A program made the translations under genes and the position numbers. This document shows positions 41,424 through 51,223 of a stretch of DNA of 64,000 nt, piece after piece. The stretch covers positions 7,258-71,257 of the forward strand of contig JAFWUX010000092.1 of NCBI GenBank assembly GCA_017523995.1, read 5' to 3'. Each line of letters opens with the position of its first letter. Within the stretch, counting starts at the first letter, position 1. The stretch is from Oscillospiraceae bacterium (GTDB lineage: Bacteria; Bacillota_A; Clostridia; Oscillospirales; Ruminococcaceae). The notes under the pieces are model-generated. The model was given only the letters and a program-made list of their open reading frames with translations, made no database searches and was not told where the DNA came from.

Positions 41424-43459
41424 AAGATCAGGATTTGATGCGCGCACTTGGAAATCTGCCGCAGGATATGCTCGATGAATTTGCAGAATGGAACGAGAAC
41501 GGCACGCCGCTTTCCGGTTCCGATGCGGAAAGCACTGCGGAGATCACACGCGCGAATGATGTGATTTCCGCGAAGAAACGCGATATTTCTGCTGCAAAAT
41601 CGCGCCCGTGGACAATCGGAATCTGTGCGGCAATGGCGGCATGCCTTGTCATGGCGGTGTCGGTCGGCAGAGAGGCGATCAGCAGAAGCAAAGATTCGAT
41701 GTCCGTCGGATATTCGGCAGGGGATTCTGTCGAAACCGAGGTGCTGACAGAGCTTTCACATGACAATTATGATGAGATCAAAATGAACGGCATGAATACC
41801 GCGACAAAACGGAATCGTGCAGATGCGCCGTACAGCCTTTCTGCGCAGATCATCCGCACGCCGGAGCAGGCACAGTCGGTGATTGACTTTCTGACACCGG
41901 AGGATCCGGCGGACAATTCCGCGGAGCTTCTGCTTGCAATGCTGGATGCGGATGCGCTCGCAGAGCAGGATGTGATCTTCTTCGGAATTCCGCAGGAGCA
42001 GTTTGCAGGAGATGCTTCCGGTGCCGCGGTCGCATACCGCAGTGTTGAGATTACGCGGGACGGCAAGCTGACGCTGGATGCGGTCTGTATGCAGCATATT
42101 TCGCCGGAGCCGTCAGACCGTGCAAAGGAGTATATCAACTATTACGGCATTGCGGTTGAAAAGAATGTGCTGCCGGACCTGACCGATTTTTCGCTGCGCC
42201 TGACGAAATTCCGCGCGGAGAATATGCCGCAGGATGTGAAGCTGGAAAAGGACGGCTGGCGGCTTGAGAAATACCGCGAGTATCAGGCAAAATACGGCGA
42301 TGAATGGAAAGCGTTCAATGCGTTTTCTCAGAATCAGGAGGGCTTCAGACTCTGGCTCGAAAAGGAGCAGACCGCGCCGGAAAATCCCGAGGTACAGGTT
42401 GTGGAGCAGGTGATCGGGGAGCCGTTCTATGCGTGGTACTGGCATCACTATTCCGGCGATGATATCGAGGTTCCGGCAGGCGGCAGACTGGAAGTCCTGC
42501 ACAATGCGGAAGAAGCCGCAGTATTCCTCACAAACAGCGGTCAGCAGCCGAAGGAGCTTGCCGAGTATATGAACGCAGCGTGGTTTGCAGGCGAGGGTGA
42601 ACCGCTCATGGAGGGCGATACGTCCTGCGAGCCGCATGATGTGATCTTTGTCGGCATTCCGGCGCGTGAAATGCCGGAGAACGTGATCTCGTGGTCCTAC
42701 CGCGACGGCACGGTGACGCCCTCGGGCAGGCTGCATCTTGTCTGCAATGTGATGACGGGCAGCGGCGAACAGGCTGAACCAATCGCGCATGGGGAGAACT
42801 TCTATTTCTTCATGTCCGTGCCGAAGGGCAGACTGCCGGAGATCACGGAATGGTCGGTGACATTCGATGAATTTCACGCGGATTCTGAGGTTTACAGCAC
42901 GGAGCAGGACGGTCAGCAGCATTACAAGGACTGGTTGATGGAGCAGCCGGTCACGCAGAGCTACTGGGCTGCATCGCTTTGTCAGAAGTATATCCGTCCG
43001 GTGCCGGATGTGCAGCCGGACACCGTGACCGTGCAGGGCAGCAGAATCATGCATATTTCGGATACAGAAACAGAAGCATCTGCGTCGGTTCTGACATATA
43101 AATCCGATGCTGCCGCGGAGATCACGGATGTGGACTGGGAGAAATACGATGTTGTGCAGATCACGCTGCCGTCTGATGATGCGCGCGCTGCGGTTTCGAT
43201 CACCGATCTTGCGATTGACGCGGACGGCATCCTCTCGCTGAATTATAATATCGGCAAGCAGGAACAGGAATATGCGGAGACAGGCGCTTTCAGCTTCCGG
43301 CTGCTGGTGCCGAAGGGGACTGTTCCGCCGATCACAGGGATCAATGCGGAAACGGTTGTCTATGAGAAATCCTATGAGCCGGATGAGGATACGGATGAAT
43401 ACACATTTATCCATAAATCCAGCGAACGCATGACGATTGATGTTTCTGCTGCAAAGTGA
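41420..43459 (+). CDS. Probable anti-sigma factor with a triply repeated extracellular domain
   Basis: A 679-residue single-pass protein. Residues 1-64 are cytoplasmic, with DLMRALGNLPQDMLDEFAEW resembling the short N-termini of clostridial anti-sigma partners; the helix is at about 65-82. The exterior holds three related domains, each with a DVIFFGIP or DVVQITLP strand, a DGKLTLD or SGRLHLV strand and a closing LPDLTDF, LPEITEW or VPPITGI motif. They start near residues 180, 400 and 570. The repeat family is not recognised. Coupling to the sigma factor suggests control of sigma activity from outside the cell. Confidence 0.75.
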   Translation: MKDQDLMRALGNLPQDMLDEFAEWNENGTPLSGSDAESTAEITRANDVISAKKRDISAAKSRPWTIGICAAMAACLVMAVSVGREAISRSKDSMSVGYSAGDSVETEVLTELSHDNYDEIKMNGMNTATKRNRADAPYSLSAQIIRTPEQAQSVIDFLTPEDPADNSAELLLAMLDADALAEQDVIFFGIPQEQFAGDASGAAVAYRSVEITRDGKLTLDAVCMQHISPEPSDRAKEYINYYGIAVEKNVLPDLTDFSLRLTKFRAENMPQDVKLEKDGWRLEKYREYQAKYGDEWKAFNAFSQNQEGFRLWLEKEQTAPENPEVQVVEQVIGEPFYAWYWHHYSGDDIEVPAGGRLEVLHNAEEAAVFLTNSGQQPKELAEYMNAAWFAGEGEPLMEGDTSCEPHDVIFVGIPAREMPENVISWSYRDGTVTPSGRLHLVCNVMTGSGEQAEPIAHGENFYFFMSVPKGRLPEITEWSVTFDEFHADSEVYSTEQDGQQHYKDWLMEQPVTQSYWAASLCQKYIRPVPDVQPDTVTVQGSRIMHISDTETEASASVLTYKSDAAAEITDVDWEKYDVVQITLPSDDARAAVSITDLAIDADGILSLNYNIGKQEQEYAETGAFSFRLLVPKGTVPPITGINAETVVYEKSYEPDEDTDEYTFIHKSSERMTIDVSAAK

Positions 43460-43465
43460 AAAATA

Positions 43466-43533
43466 AAAACCGCTCCGGTCAGACAATCAAGCTGACCGGA
43501 GCGGCTTTTTTCTATTCGTGGATAAACATGGGG
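43466..43533 (-). terminator. Shared bidirectional terminator with conserved box on the uvrA side
   Basis: CCGCTCCGGTCAG (43470-43482) pairs with CTGACCGGAGCGG (43492-43504), flanked by A- and T-runs on both sides, so it serves both convergent genes. On the minus strand, between the uvrA stop and the stem, lie CCCCATGTTTAT (43533-43522), six bases and ATAGAA. Confidence 0.88.
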
Positions 43534-43552
43534 GATGCCTATTCTCACTGCC

Positions 43553-46372
43553 TTATTCCAGATAGGATTTGAGAAACTGACCGGTATAGGATTCCTCGCA
43601 GGCGGCGATCTGCTCGGGGGTGCCCTCGGCAACGATCATGCCGCCGCCGTTTCCGCCCTCGGGTCCCAGATCAATGATGTGATCCGCAACCTTGATGACA
43701 TCCATGTTGTGCTCGATGACAACCAGCGTATTGCCCGCATCTGCGAGCTGCTGCAGAACCTGAATCAGGCGGTGCACATCGGCATTGTGCAGACCGGTTG
43801 TCGGTTCATCGAGGATATAGATTGTTCTGCCGGTGGAGCGGCGCTGCAGCTCCGTCGAGAGCTTGACGCGCTGCGCCTCACCGCCGGAGAGCGTGGTCGC
43901 AGGCTGCCCGATGCGGATATAACCAAGCCCGACATCGCGCAGGGTTGTCAGCTTGCGCGCAATCTTCGGGATTGCGGAGAAGAACTCGCAGCCTTCCTCA
44001 ACGGTCATTTCGAGGACATCGTGGATCGACTTGCCCTTGTATTTGACTTCGAGCGTCTCGTGGTTATAGCGCGCGCCCTTGCAGACATCGCAGGGGACAT
44101 AGACATCCGGCAGAAAGTGCATCTCGATCTTGACGATGCCGTCGCCCTCGCAGGCTTCGCATCTGCCGCCCTTGACATTGAAGGAGAATCTGCCGGCGCT
44201 GTAGCCGCGTTTTTTTGCATCCTGCGTCTGCGCGAACAGTTCGCGGATATCGCCGAACACACCGGTATAGGTCGCCGGATTCGAGCGCGGCGTTCTGCCA
44301 ATCGGGGACTGGTCAATGCAGATGACCTTATCCAGATTCTCAACGCCCTCGATGCGGTCAAAGCCCGAGGCGCGGATTTTGGCGCGGTTCAGGTGCGAAG
44401 CGAGATACTTATACAGCACCTCATTGACGAGCGAGGATTTGCCAGAGCCGGAGACGCCCGTCACGCAGATGAATTTGCCGAGCGGGAAGTGCACGTCAAT
44501 GTTCCGGAGATTGTTGACCGCTGCACCGTATACCACGAGCTCCTGCCCGTTTCCGGCGCGGCGCTCTGTCGGGACGGGCACCTTTTTTCTGCCGGAAAGA
44601 TAGGCGCCTGTCTCGGATTTTTCGCATTTGAGGATATCCTCGAGCGTGCCCGCGCAGACGATCTCGCCGCCGTGCACACCGGCACCCGGTCCGATGTCCA
44701 CGATATAATCCGCGGCGCGCATGGTGTCATCGTCATGCTCCACGACGATCAGCGTGTTGCCGCAGTCGCGCAGACGCTTGAGCGTTGCGATCAGCTTTTC
44801 GTTGTCGCGCTGGTGCAGACCGATGCTCGGCTCATCGAGGATATAGAGCACGCCCATCAGCGAGGAGCCGATCTGCGTTGCAAGGCGGATGCGCTGGCTC
44901 TCGCCGCCCGAAAGTGAGCTTGCAGAGCGCGCAAGTGTCAGGTAGCCGAGCCCGACGCTCTGCAAAAAGCCCAGCCTTGCGCGGATTTCCTTGATAATCA
45001 GGCGCGCGATCATCAGCTCACGCTCGGTCAGCTGAATCTGATTGAAAAAGTCAACCAGATCATGCACGCTCTTGTGGCAGAGCGTGTCAATGTCGATGCC
45101 GCCGACCGTCACCGCGAGCGAGATCGCTTTCAGACGCTTGCCCTTGCAGTCGGGGCAGGGGACTTCGCTCATGTATTCCTCGAGCTCATCCTTTACCCAC
45201 TGTCCGCCGGTTGCATAGCGGCGCTTGAGGTTCGGAATCAGTCCCTCGAACGGGTGGACATAGGTCGCGCCGCCGTATTCCGGCGCCTGATGCAGCGTCA
45301 GATCCTCCTCGCCGTTGCCCCAGAGGAACAGATCGAGCTGTTCCTTTGTCATGTCGCGCAGCGGGGTATCGAGCGGCACGCCGTAGGTTTCGTGCAGTGC
45401 GTTTGCATACATATTCGCGACGGATTTCGGGTCCTTCCAGTTCCAGCCGACAGCCTTGAATCCGCCCTCGTGGACGGTCAGATCCTTGTTCGGCATGAGC
45501 AGCTCGGGCTCGAACTCCGTGAACACGCCGAGACCGGTACAGGTCTCGCAGGCGCCGAACGGATTGTTGAACGAGAACATCCGCGGGGTCAGCTCCTCAA
45601 CGGAGACGCCGTGCTCGGGGCAGGCGTAGGAGAGCGAATAGAGAATCTCCTCGCCGTCGATGATATCCACCAGCACCAGACCGTCCGAAAGCGCGGTTGT
45701 GGTCTCGATGCTGTCCGTCAGGCGTGAGCGGATGCTCTCCTTGACAACAAGGCGGTCCACGATGATCTCGATATTGTGCTTCTGGTTCTTGTTCATCTTG
45801 ATCTTTTCGCTGAGATCATAGATGATGCCGTCCACGCGGACACGGACATAGCCTGCCTTTTTCGCCTGCTCGAGCTCCTTGGTGTATTCGCCCTTTCTGC
45901 CGCGGACGATCGGTGCAAGTAGCTGGAGCTTTGTGCCCTCGGGGAGCTCTAAGACCTTGTCCGCAACCTGATCGACCGTCTGCTGCAGAATCTCTCTGCC
46001 GCAGACAGGGCAGTGCGGAATGCCGATGCGCGCATAGAGCAGCCGCAGGTAGTCATAGATTTCCGTGACCGTGCCGACCGTCGAGCGCGGATTCTTCGAG
46101 GTTGTTTTCTGGTCGATGGAAATGGCGGGGGAGAGCCCGTCGATGCTGTCCACATCCGGCTTTTCCATCTGTCCTAAAAACATCCGTGCATAAGAGGACA
46201 GCGACTCCATATAGCGCCGCTGTCCGTCTGCATAGATCGTATCAAAGGCGAGCGAGGATTTGCCGGAGCCGGAAAGCCCCGTGAATACAACGAGCTTGTC
46301 GCGCGGAATTTCCAGATTGACATTTTTCAGATTGTGCTCTCGGGCACCGCGAATGATGATTTTATCGAGCAT
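43553..46372 (-). CDS. uvrA: Excinuclease ABC subunit A
   Basis: A 939-residue DNA-damage recognition ATPase of nucleotide excision repair, full length. Walker A motifs are GLSGSGKSS (32-40) and GVSGSGKSS (near 640); signatures are [11 protein letters not shown] and [11 protein letters not shown]. Zinc modules are seen at CPEHG..CETC and [14 protein letters not shown], and an extra CPVC near 120. It works with UvrB and UvrC, neither of which is in the window. Confidence 0.97.
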   Translation of the reverse strand: MLDKIIIRGAREHNLKNVNLEIPRDKLVVFTGLSGSGKSSLAFDTIYADGQRRYMESLSSYARMFLGQMEKPDVDSIDGLSPAISIDQKTTSKNPRSTVGTVTEIYDYLRLLYARIGIPHCPVCGREILQQTVDQVADKVLELPEGTKLQLLAPIVRGRKGEYTKELEQAKKAGYVRVRVDGIIYDLSEKIKMNKNQKHNIEIIVDRLVVKESIRSRLTDSIETTTALSDGLVLVDIIDGEEILYSLSYACPEHGVSVEELTPRMFSFNNPFGACETCTGLGVFTEFEPELLMPNKDLTVHEGGFKAVGWNWKDPKSVANMYANALHETYGVPLDTPLRDMTKEQLDLFLWGNGEEDLTLHQAPEYGGATYVHPFEGLIPNLKRRYATGGQWVKDELEEYMSEVPCPDCKGKRLKAISLAVTVGGIDIDTLCHKSVHDLVDFFNQIQLTERELMIARLIIKEIRARLGFLQSVGLGYLTLARSASSLSGGESQRIRLATQIGSSLMGVLYILDEPSIGLHQRDNEKLIATLKRLRDCGNTLIVVEHDDDTMRAADYIVDIGPGAGVHGGEIVCAGTLEDILKCEKSETGAYLSGRKKVPVPTERRAGNGQELVVYGAAVNNLRNIDVHFPLGKFICVTGVSGSGKSSLVNEVLYKYLASHLNRAKIRASGFDRIEGVENLDKVICIDQSPIGRTPRSNPATYTGVFGDIRELFAQTQDAKKRGYSAGRFSFNVKGGRCEACEGDGIVKIEMHFLPDVYVPCDVCKGARYNHETLEVKYKGKSIHDVLEMTVEEGCEFFSAIPKIARKLTTLRDVGLGYIRIGQPATTLSGGEAQRVKLSTELQRRSTGRTIYILDEPTTGLHNADVHRLIQVLQQLADAGNTLVVIEHNMDVIKVADHIIDLGPEGGNGGGMIVAEGTPEQIAACEESYTGQFLKSYLE

Positions 46373-46435
46373 GGGGTAACAATACTTCCTTTCAAAAGGG
46401 GATCGTGGATCGGGCGGAATGTGCAGCCCGAACGG

Positions 46436-47104
46436 TTATTTCGGGGCGTTCCTGATGATATCTTTCAGGAGCATATGACCGCCTTCTTTTGCGATGTCAC
46501 CGGCAATTCTGCCTGCCGAAACGGGCGCAGGCTGCGGCATGGCATTCCGGAGCAGCGTCTCAAGTGCTTTGGCATCTGCGGCAAAAATGACGGTTGCAGT
46601 TTCGTCCGTTGCGATATCACCGATCTCGCGGAAATGCAGATTCCGCTTCGGCAGTGTGCCGCAGGCGTTCGCCGCTTCGATGAAGTCCTCCGGCGCGGCG
46701 GAAAGCAGCGGATGCGCAAAGACCTGTAAGCGCACCTTGTCGCCCTCGTTCCAGATCAGTTTTTCGCCGTCTGTCCGGACGCCGATCAGCGCAGTCTGCA
46801 TGCCGTTTCCGGCATCATAGGTGATTGCAAGCTCAAAATAGCGGTTTTTCGTCTGACCGTAGACCGCGGCACGAATTTCCCGAATCTGCGTGACCGTGCC
46901 GCCGATATTCCGACTTGTCTGAATCTGCTGCGGGACGGGCGGCTGCTCGGGGATCGGGGTGCTTTCCGCTTTCGCCTGCCGCTCCAGAAGAAAACGCACG
47001 ATAATCGCCGTGATAATCAGGACAACCGCAGTGATCAGCACGAACATGATCAGCATATTCTGCAGCAGCTCCTCGAGTAATTGCACAAGGTATGCGATCA
47101 GCAT
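46436..47104 (-). CDS. Membrane-anchored protein with beta domain
   Basis: A 222-residue protein: an N-terminal helix (ILIMFVLITAVVLIITAIIV, about 17-37), a Pro/Gln linker and a domain opening GGTVTQIREI..YFELAITYDAGNG, a pattern shared by the two upstream proteins at 47244-47861 and 47872-48375 and reminiscent of DUF3592-type membrane proteins. GGAGG precedes the ATG. Function unknown. Confidence 0.7.
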   Translation of the reverse strand: MLIAYLVQLLEELLQNMLIMFVLITAVVLIITAIIVRFLLERQAKAESTPIPEQPPVPQQIQTSRNIGGTVTQIREIRAAVYGQTKNRYFELAITYDAGNGMQTALIGVRTDGEKLIWNEGDKVRLQVFAHPLLSAAPEDFIEAANACGTLPKRNLHFREIGDIATDETATVIFAADAKALETLLRNAMPQPAPVSAGRIAGDIAKEGGHMLLKDIIRNAPK

Positions 47105-47151
47105 GGGAATACCTCCGTGATGTCAGATTTTACGGGAGCGGATTGTAAATG

Positions 47152-47238
47152 TCAACATGCGTGAACCGGTAAAAGAATCCAGCATAGAAAAATCAGAATC
47201 GCGCCTGCAATGGCAGCAGCTTTCCGGCGCTGCTGCAC
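47152..47238 (-). CDS. Possible 28-residue membrane peptide
   Basis: A GTG-started frame reads a basic start (QQRRK) and then about 20 hydrophobic residues (AAAIAGAILIFLCWILL). It lies between two membrane-protein genes in the same direction. AAGGAG abuts the GTG, which is too close for a normal start, so translation is uncertain. Confidence 0.3.
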   Translation of the reverse strand: MQQRRKAAAIAGAILIFLCWILLPVHAC

Positions 47239-47243
47239 CTCCT

Positions 47244-47861
47244 TCAAAACTGTGAGAACAGCGAAATCAGTGTGCCGGCTGTGAACATCAGCGAGAGGAT
47301 GAAGCCGCTGAACCAGAGCCAGCCTGCGATCTGCTGCGAGCGGATCTTCTCCTCAAGCTCGCCTGTGATCTGCCGGAAGTCGCTCACAAAAAGGACGGTG
47401 CCGGTTTCGTCAATCGGTCTGCCGAGCCACTTGCGGAACGAAATCGGGCAGTCGATGATGCCGTTTGCGCCGCGCGCCGGATTGAACGCATCGGTATCCG
47501 GCACAATGACCGACTGCTGCAGAATCTGCAGCGGGACAATCTGTCCGGCAGCATAATAGAGCGGTCTTGTGCTGCTGATGCCGAGAAATGCGCGGTGCTG
47601 TCCGCCGGAAACATCCTGATAGCGGAGCGAATACTTATAGTGCAGCGGATCGGGCGTGCCGGGCGGATCCTGCACGAGCTTTGCATCGAGCACCACGCCC
47701 TCTACCGGATAACTCGCGGCAGTCTGACTGAGCGCGCGCATCCGGCGTTTGCGCTCACGGAAGCATCCGACGGCTGCACCGAGACAGGCAGCATCCAGCC
47801 AGAAACAAATGATGAGCAGCATTGTGCTGATGATAATATCTACAATAACAGATGTTGTCAT
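47244..47861 (-). CDS. Membrane protein with beta domain, two terminal helices
   Basis: A 205-residue protein from MTTSVIVDIIISTMLL (ATG 47861). A helix at each end (about 5-25 and 180-200) brackets a domain with VEGVVLDAKL..YKYSLRYQDVSGG, like its two neighbours. GAGGA lies before the start. Function unknown; probably co-transcribed with both neighbours. Confidence 0.7.
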   Translation of the reverse strand: MTTSVIVDIIISTMLLIICFWLDAACLGAAVGCFRERKRRMRALSQTAASYPVEGVVLDAKLVQDPPGTPDPLHYKYSLRYQDVSGGQHRAFLGISSTRPLYYAAGQIVPLQILQQSVIVPDTDAFNPARGANGIIDCPISFRKWLGRPIDETGTVLFVSDFRQITGELEEKIRSQQIAGWLWFSGFILSLMFTAGTLISLFSQF

Positions 47862-47871
47862 AATGATGTCC

Positions 47872-48375
47872 TCAATTTGTAAAATCTTGCGGTAAGTATG
47901 ATGGGAGCAGCAGACAGCAGCCGGTGTCATCCTGCGGGAGCGGCTGCGGTTCGGAAAACGGCTGATCTGTACGCCAGAGCGAGACCGCTGCACCGGCTGC
48001 AGGTGCCGGATAATCGGGCGGCAGCCGGAACATAAAATAGACCGGATGTCTGCCGTTCTGCTGCGAACAGATCAATAGATGATATTCGGATTTATCAGCA
48101 GATACGCCGGATTTGACAACTTCACCGCGAAGCTCCGTACCGGTTTCCGGCAGCGGCGGAATCCTGAACGGCGCGGCGGATTTCTGCCGCCTTTGCTCGC
48201 GCAGGATCAGAAAGACCGCCAATCCGCATAATGCGATCATCGGGATCACACAGGACATGAAAAGAAATTTGAAAACTGTGCTGCTGACACGTTCTGCTTT
48301 GGCGGGATCGGTGATAACATCCAGAAGTGCGGCAAACAGCAGAAACAGCAGCAAATACGGATAGTCCTTTTCCAT
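47872..48375 (-). CDS. Membrane protein with beta domain
   Basis: A 167-residue protein from MEKDYPYLLLFLLFAAL with AAGGAG six bases upstream. Two N-terminal helices (about 5-20 and 40-62) precede LRGEVVKSGV..YHLLICSQQNG, the same strand pattern as in the next two genes. Function unknown. Confidence 0.7.
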   Translation of the reverse strand: MEKDYPYLLLFLLFAALLDVITDPAKAERVSSTVFKFLFMSCVIPMIALCGLAVFLILREQRRQKSAAPFRIPPLPETGTELRGEVVKSGVSADKSEYHLLICSQQNGRHPVYFMFRLPPDYPAPAAGAAVSLWRTDQPFSEPQPLPQDDTGCCLLLPSYLPQDFTN

Positions 48376-48385
48376 ACATGTCTCC

Positions 48386-49612
48386 TTACATCGCAGAGCC
48401 CGCGGCAAATCCGGTTGCAAAGGCGATCTGCAGATTGTAGCCGCCGGTGAACGCATCGACATCGAGCAGCTCTCCGGAGAAGTATAATCCGCGTATCTTC
48501 TTGGATTCCATCGTGTTCGGATTGACCTCGCGCACTGAGACGCCGCCGCGCGTGATGATCGCTTCAGCGATGGGACGCATCGCAGTCGGGTGCAGCGTGA
48601 ACTTTTTGATCGCTGTCCCGAGCGCGAGACGCTCCGTTTTGGTGATATCATGCACCTTTTTCTCAGGGGATATTCCGGCGCGCCTGAGCATGACGGGGAT
48701 CATCGAAGCGGGCAGGAGTCCGCGCAGCGCGTTCGCAAGATCCTTGTTTTTCTGTTCGGCAAAATCGCGCTGAATCCGCTGATCGAGCTGTTCCGGCGTG
48801 AGCGCGGGCTTCATGTCGATCGTCAGGAGCGTGCTGCCGAGCTTCTGCGCATCGAGCAGGCAGCTTGCCGAGAGCACCAGCGGTCCGGAGACGCCGAAAT
48901 GCGTGAACAGCATCTCGCCGAGCTCGGAAAATATGACTTTCTTGCCGTTCGTGACGGTCAGCGTGACATTTTTCAGCGAGAGTCCCTGCATCTCCTGCGG
49001 ATCGTGCTCAGCGGTTTCCAGCGGGATCAGCGAAGGCTGCGGTGCAATGACCGTATGTCCTGCCTGCTCCGCGAGACGGTAGCCGTCGCCGCGCGAACCG
49101 GTCCGCGGATAGCTCATGCCGCCGGTTGCCAGCAGGACGGCGTCCGCAGTGTGCTCTGCGCCGTTTTCGAGCCGGATACCGGTGCAGCAGCCCTCTGAGA
49201 TCAGCAGCTCTGTGACGCGCGCATGATCGAAGATCCGTACATTTTCGCGCCGCATCTCCGTGATGAGCGCTGAGACGATATCCTTTGCGCTGTCGCTCTG
49301 CGGAAAGACGCGCCTGCCGCGCTCAGTCTTGAGCGGGACGCCTGCGGACTCAAAAAACGCCATGACATCCGCGGGCGTGCAGCGCGAGAACGCCGAATAC
49401 AGAAACCGCGGATTGCGCGGCACGTTCTGCATCAGGGTGTCGGGGTCACAGTTGTTTGTGACGTTGCAGCGCCCTTTTCCGGTGATCGAGAGCTTGTGCC
49501 CGAGGCGGTCATTCGCATCGAGCAGCAGAACCGATCTGCCGCGGCGTGCTGCTGTGACGGCGGCGAACATACCCGATGCGCCGCCGCCGACTATAATGAT
49601 ATTGCTGTGCAT
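48386..49612 (-). CDS. HI0933/YhiN-family flavoprotein
   Basis: A 408-residue FAD-dependent oxidoreductase. N-terminal Rossmann motif GGGASGMFAAVTAARRG, family motif GHKLSITGKGRCNVTN near 40, ATGGMSYPRTGSRGDGY near 165, and a C-terminal GGVSVREVNPNTMESKKIRGLYFSGE and GYNLQIAFATG. The substrate of most members is unknown; some clostridial relatives act on bile acids (BaiN), but such an assignment is not supported here. Stop and start are separated by ten bases from neighbours. Confidence 0.92.
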   Translation of the reverse strand: MHSNIIIVGGGASGMFAAVTAARRGRSVLLLDANDRLGHKLSITGKGRCNVTNNCDPDTLMQNVPRNPRFLYSAFSRCTPADVMAFFESAGVPLKTERGRRVFPQSDSAKDIVSALITEMRRENVRIFDHARVTELLISEGCCTGIRLENGAEHTADAVLLATGGMSYPRTGSRGDGYRLAEQAGHTVIAPQPSLIPLETAEHDPQEMQGLSLKNVTLTVTNGKKVIFSELGEMLFTHFGVSGPLVLSASCLLDAQKLGSTLLTIDMKPALTPEQLDQRIQRDFAEQKNKDLANALRGLLPASMIPVMLRRAGISPEKKVHDITKTERLALGTAIKKFTLHPTAMRPIAEAIITRGGVSVREVNPNTMESKKIRGLYFSGELLDVDAFTGGYNLQIAFATGFAAGSAM

Positions 49613-49620
49613 ATTGTTCC

Positions 49621-49845
49621 TTAATCCTGCAAATCGTGCAGCTTTTCTGCGGCTGCCGCACGGCGTTTTTCGGTTTCGAGGGTGTCGATTGCATAGCCCT
49701 CTGCTGTCTTGACGAGCACGTCGCCCTCGGCTGCATCATCGGGCAGCCAGCTTGCCGGTAGATTCTTGTAGAGGACTTCGCCGGTCTCCTCACGGAGCTC
49801 CAGAACGGCATAGTCGCCCTCGAAACGGTCAATTGTCATTGTCAT
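49621..49845 (-). CDS. Small DUF3006-like protein
   Basis: A 74-residue protein from MTMTIDRFEGDYAVLEL with AAAGGCGG upstream. The pattern IDRFEGDYAVLE..LPDDAAEGDVLV matches DUF3006, a small beta protein often next to hydrolase genes in Firmicutes. Function unknown. Confidence 0.8.
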   Translation of the reverse strand: MTMTIDRFEGDYAVLELREETGEVLYKNLPASWLPDDAAEGDVLVKTAEGYAIDTLETEKRRAAAAEKLHDLQD

Positions 49846-49886
49846 ATGAATTCCGCCTTTCTGCGTTGATTTTATATGCAATGGGG

Positions 49887-50510
49887 TTAGACTGCGCGAA
49901 TGAGCGTGATGCCGGTCACGCCCTCTGCTGGTGAACCTTTGAACTGGATAATGTGGTGGAGCGTTTTGATCTCAGCGCCGGTGGCTGTCAGCTCGATGCC
50001 GAGATTCTCCTTGACCTGCTCTGCCGTGCTGCCGATTGTGATGCCGTTGAACGCGATCGGGAACAGGCTTGGTGCAGGCAGGTCGCTGCGCCCCATATCC
50101 TGAAACGATATTGCGGTGATCAGTCCGGTGCTGTAGGCTGATTTGGAGTCGCATGCCTGCAGCGTGATGCTGCCGCAGGCACAGCCGTCATAGAGCAGGG
50201 TTGCGGAGAGCTCGCCCGTCTCGCTGAGAAAAGTGTCCGCCGCCTCCGGATCAATCGAGAATTTGCTGCTGAGCGCGGCATAGGTCGCCGGATAGGAAAA
50301 CGGCTTTGCGCCTACCCACAGCGCGCTGGGGACATCCGCCTCTGTCCAGCTTCCGCCGGGGACGTAGACGGGCGGCAGTTTCAGAACCGTACTGAGTTCG
50401 GTGTAGGATTCGACCGTCAGCTCAGGCTTCGGCTTTTCAGCGCCGCAGGAGCAGAGACTCAGGCTCAGGGCTGCGGCGAGTATCAGACATACAAATCTGC
50501 GTAGTTTCAT
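49887..50510 (-). CDS. Lipoprotein of unknown function
   Basis: A 207-residue protein with signal peptide and lipobox region LSLCSCG (Cys20 or Cys22). The mature part has ITIGSTAEQVKENLG, a pattern seen in secreted SmpA/OmlA-like small domains. No enzyme motif. Confidence 0.75.
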   Translation of the reverse strand: MKLRRFVCLILAAALSLSLCSCGAEKPKPELTVESYTELSTVLKLPPVYVPGGSWTEADVPSALWVGAKPFSYPATYAALSSKFSIDPEAADTFLSETGELSATLLYDGCACGSITLQACDSKSAYSTGLITAISFQDMGRSDLPAPSLFPIAFNGITIGSTAEQVKENLGIELTATGAEIKTLHHIIQFKGSPAEGVTGITLIRAV

Positions 50511-50527
50511 GGAAAATGATCACCCCT

Positions 50528-51199
50528 TTAATAGCAGACATTCAGCCAGAATGCCCATTCATACGCCTGCGGATTTTTGCAGAATGCGATGCGGTCTTCT
50601 TCACGCAGAATGAAATCCTCCGGCCGGAGTACGTCATCTTCATCAAACAGACCGGTATCACGGAGCGATTCAGGCGGTGTAAATGCATTTTCAAAGTGGA
50701 TGCTTTCATATTGATAGATGAAATTTCTCAGCTTTTGCGCCAAGTAAAAAGGACTGGTTTCGGCATCCACAATATGATCCCAGCCCGGAGAATTATCTGC
50801 GGGCTCTGCATACGCTGACGGAGGTTCCTTCTCACGCTGCACCGGATCCCAATATCCGGTTTCAGGCCACCAGAGAAAGCGGTTATCCTCCGGAAGCATC
50901 GTGTAGCTGAACAGGCAGCTGCACATTTCGCGCAGTGCCGACGGGGGGAACGGAAGAAAGCGGTCGCCGAATTTCCAGTCTGCTTTCGTATATCTGTTGA
51001 TAATATCAATCCAGCTCTGACAGAGGGCAACAGAATCTCGGCCGCATATCTCGAGCACGGAAAAATACCGGTATTCCTCATGCGCATAGTCGCCGTCGCG
51101 AAACCAGTCGTCCCAGGGATCCTTTGTATGGGGAACAGTAATGCATCTGCCGGTTGCTTTCTCGGTGATCTTCGCTTCGATGTAAAAGTAAAAGCTCAT
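50528..51199 (-). CDS. Hypothetical protein, aromatic-rich
   Basis: A 223-residue soluble protein starting MSFYFYIEAKITEKATG, rich in Trp, Tyr and Phe. GAGGAGG lies five bases upstream. No signal peptide, membrane helix or family is recognised. It ends 17 bases before the lipoprotein start. Confidence 0.75.
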   Translation of the reverse strand: MSFYFYIEAKITEKATGRCITVPHTKDPWDDWFRDGDYAHEEYRYFSVLEICGRDSVALCQSWIDIINRYTKADWKFGDRFLPFPPSALREMCSCLFSYTMLPEDNRFLWWPETGYWDPVQREKEPPSAYAEPADNSPGWDHIVDAETSPFYLAQKLRNFIYQYESIHFENAFTPPESLRDTGLFDEDDVLRPEDFILREEDRIAFCKNPQAYEWAFWLNVCY

Positions 51200-51223
51200 G
51201 CTGTCCTCCTCTCCGGCTGCGGC

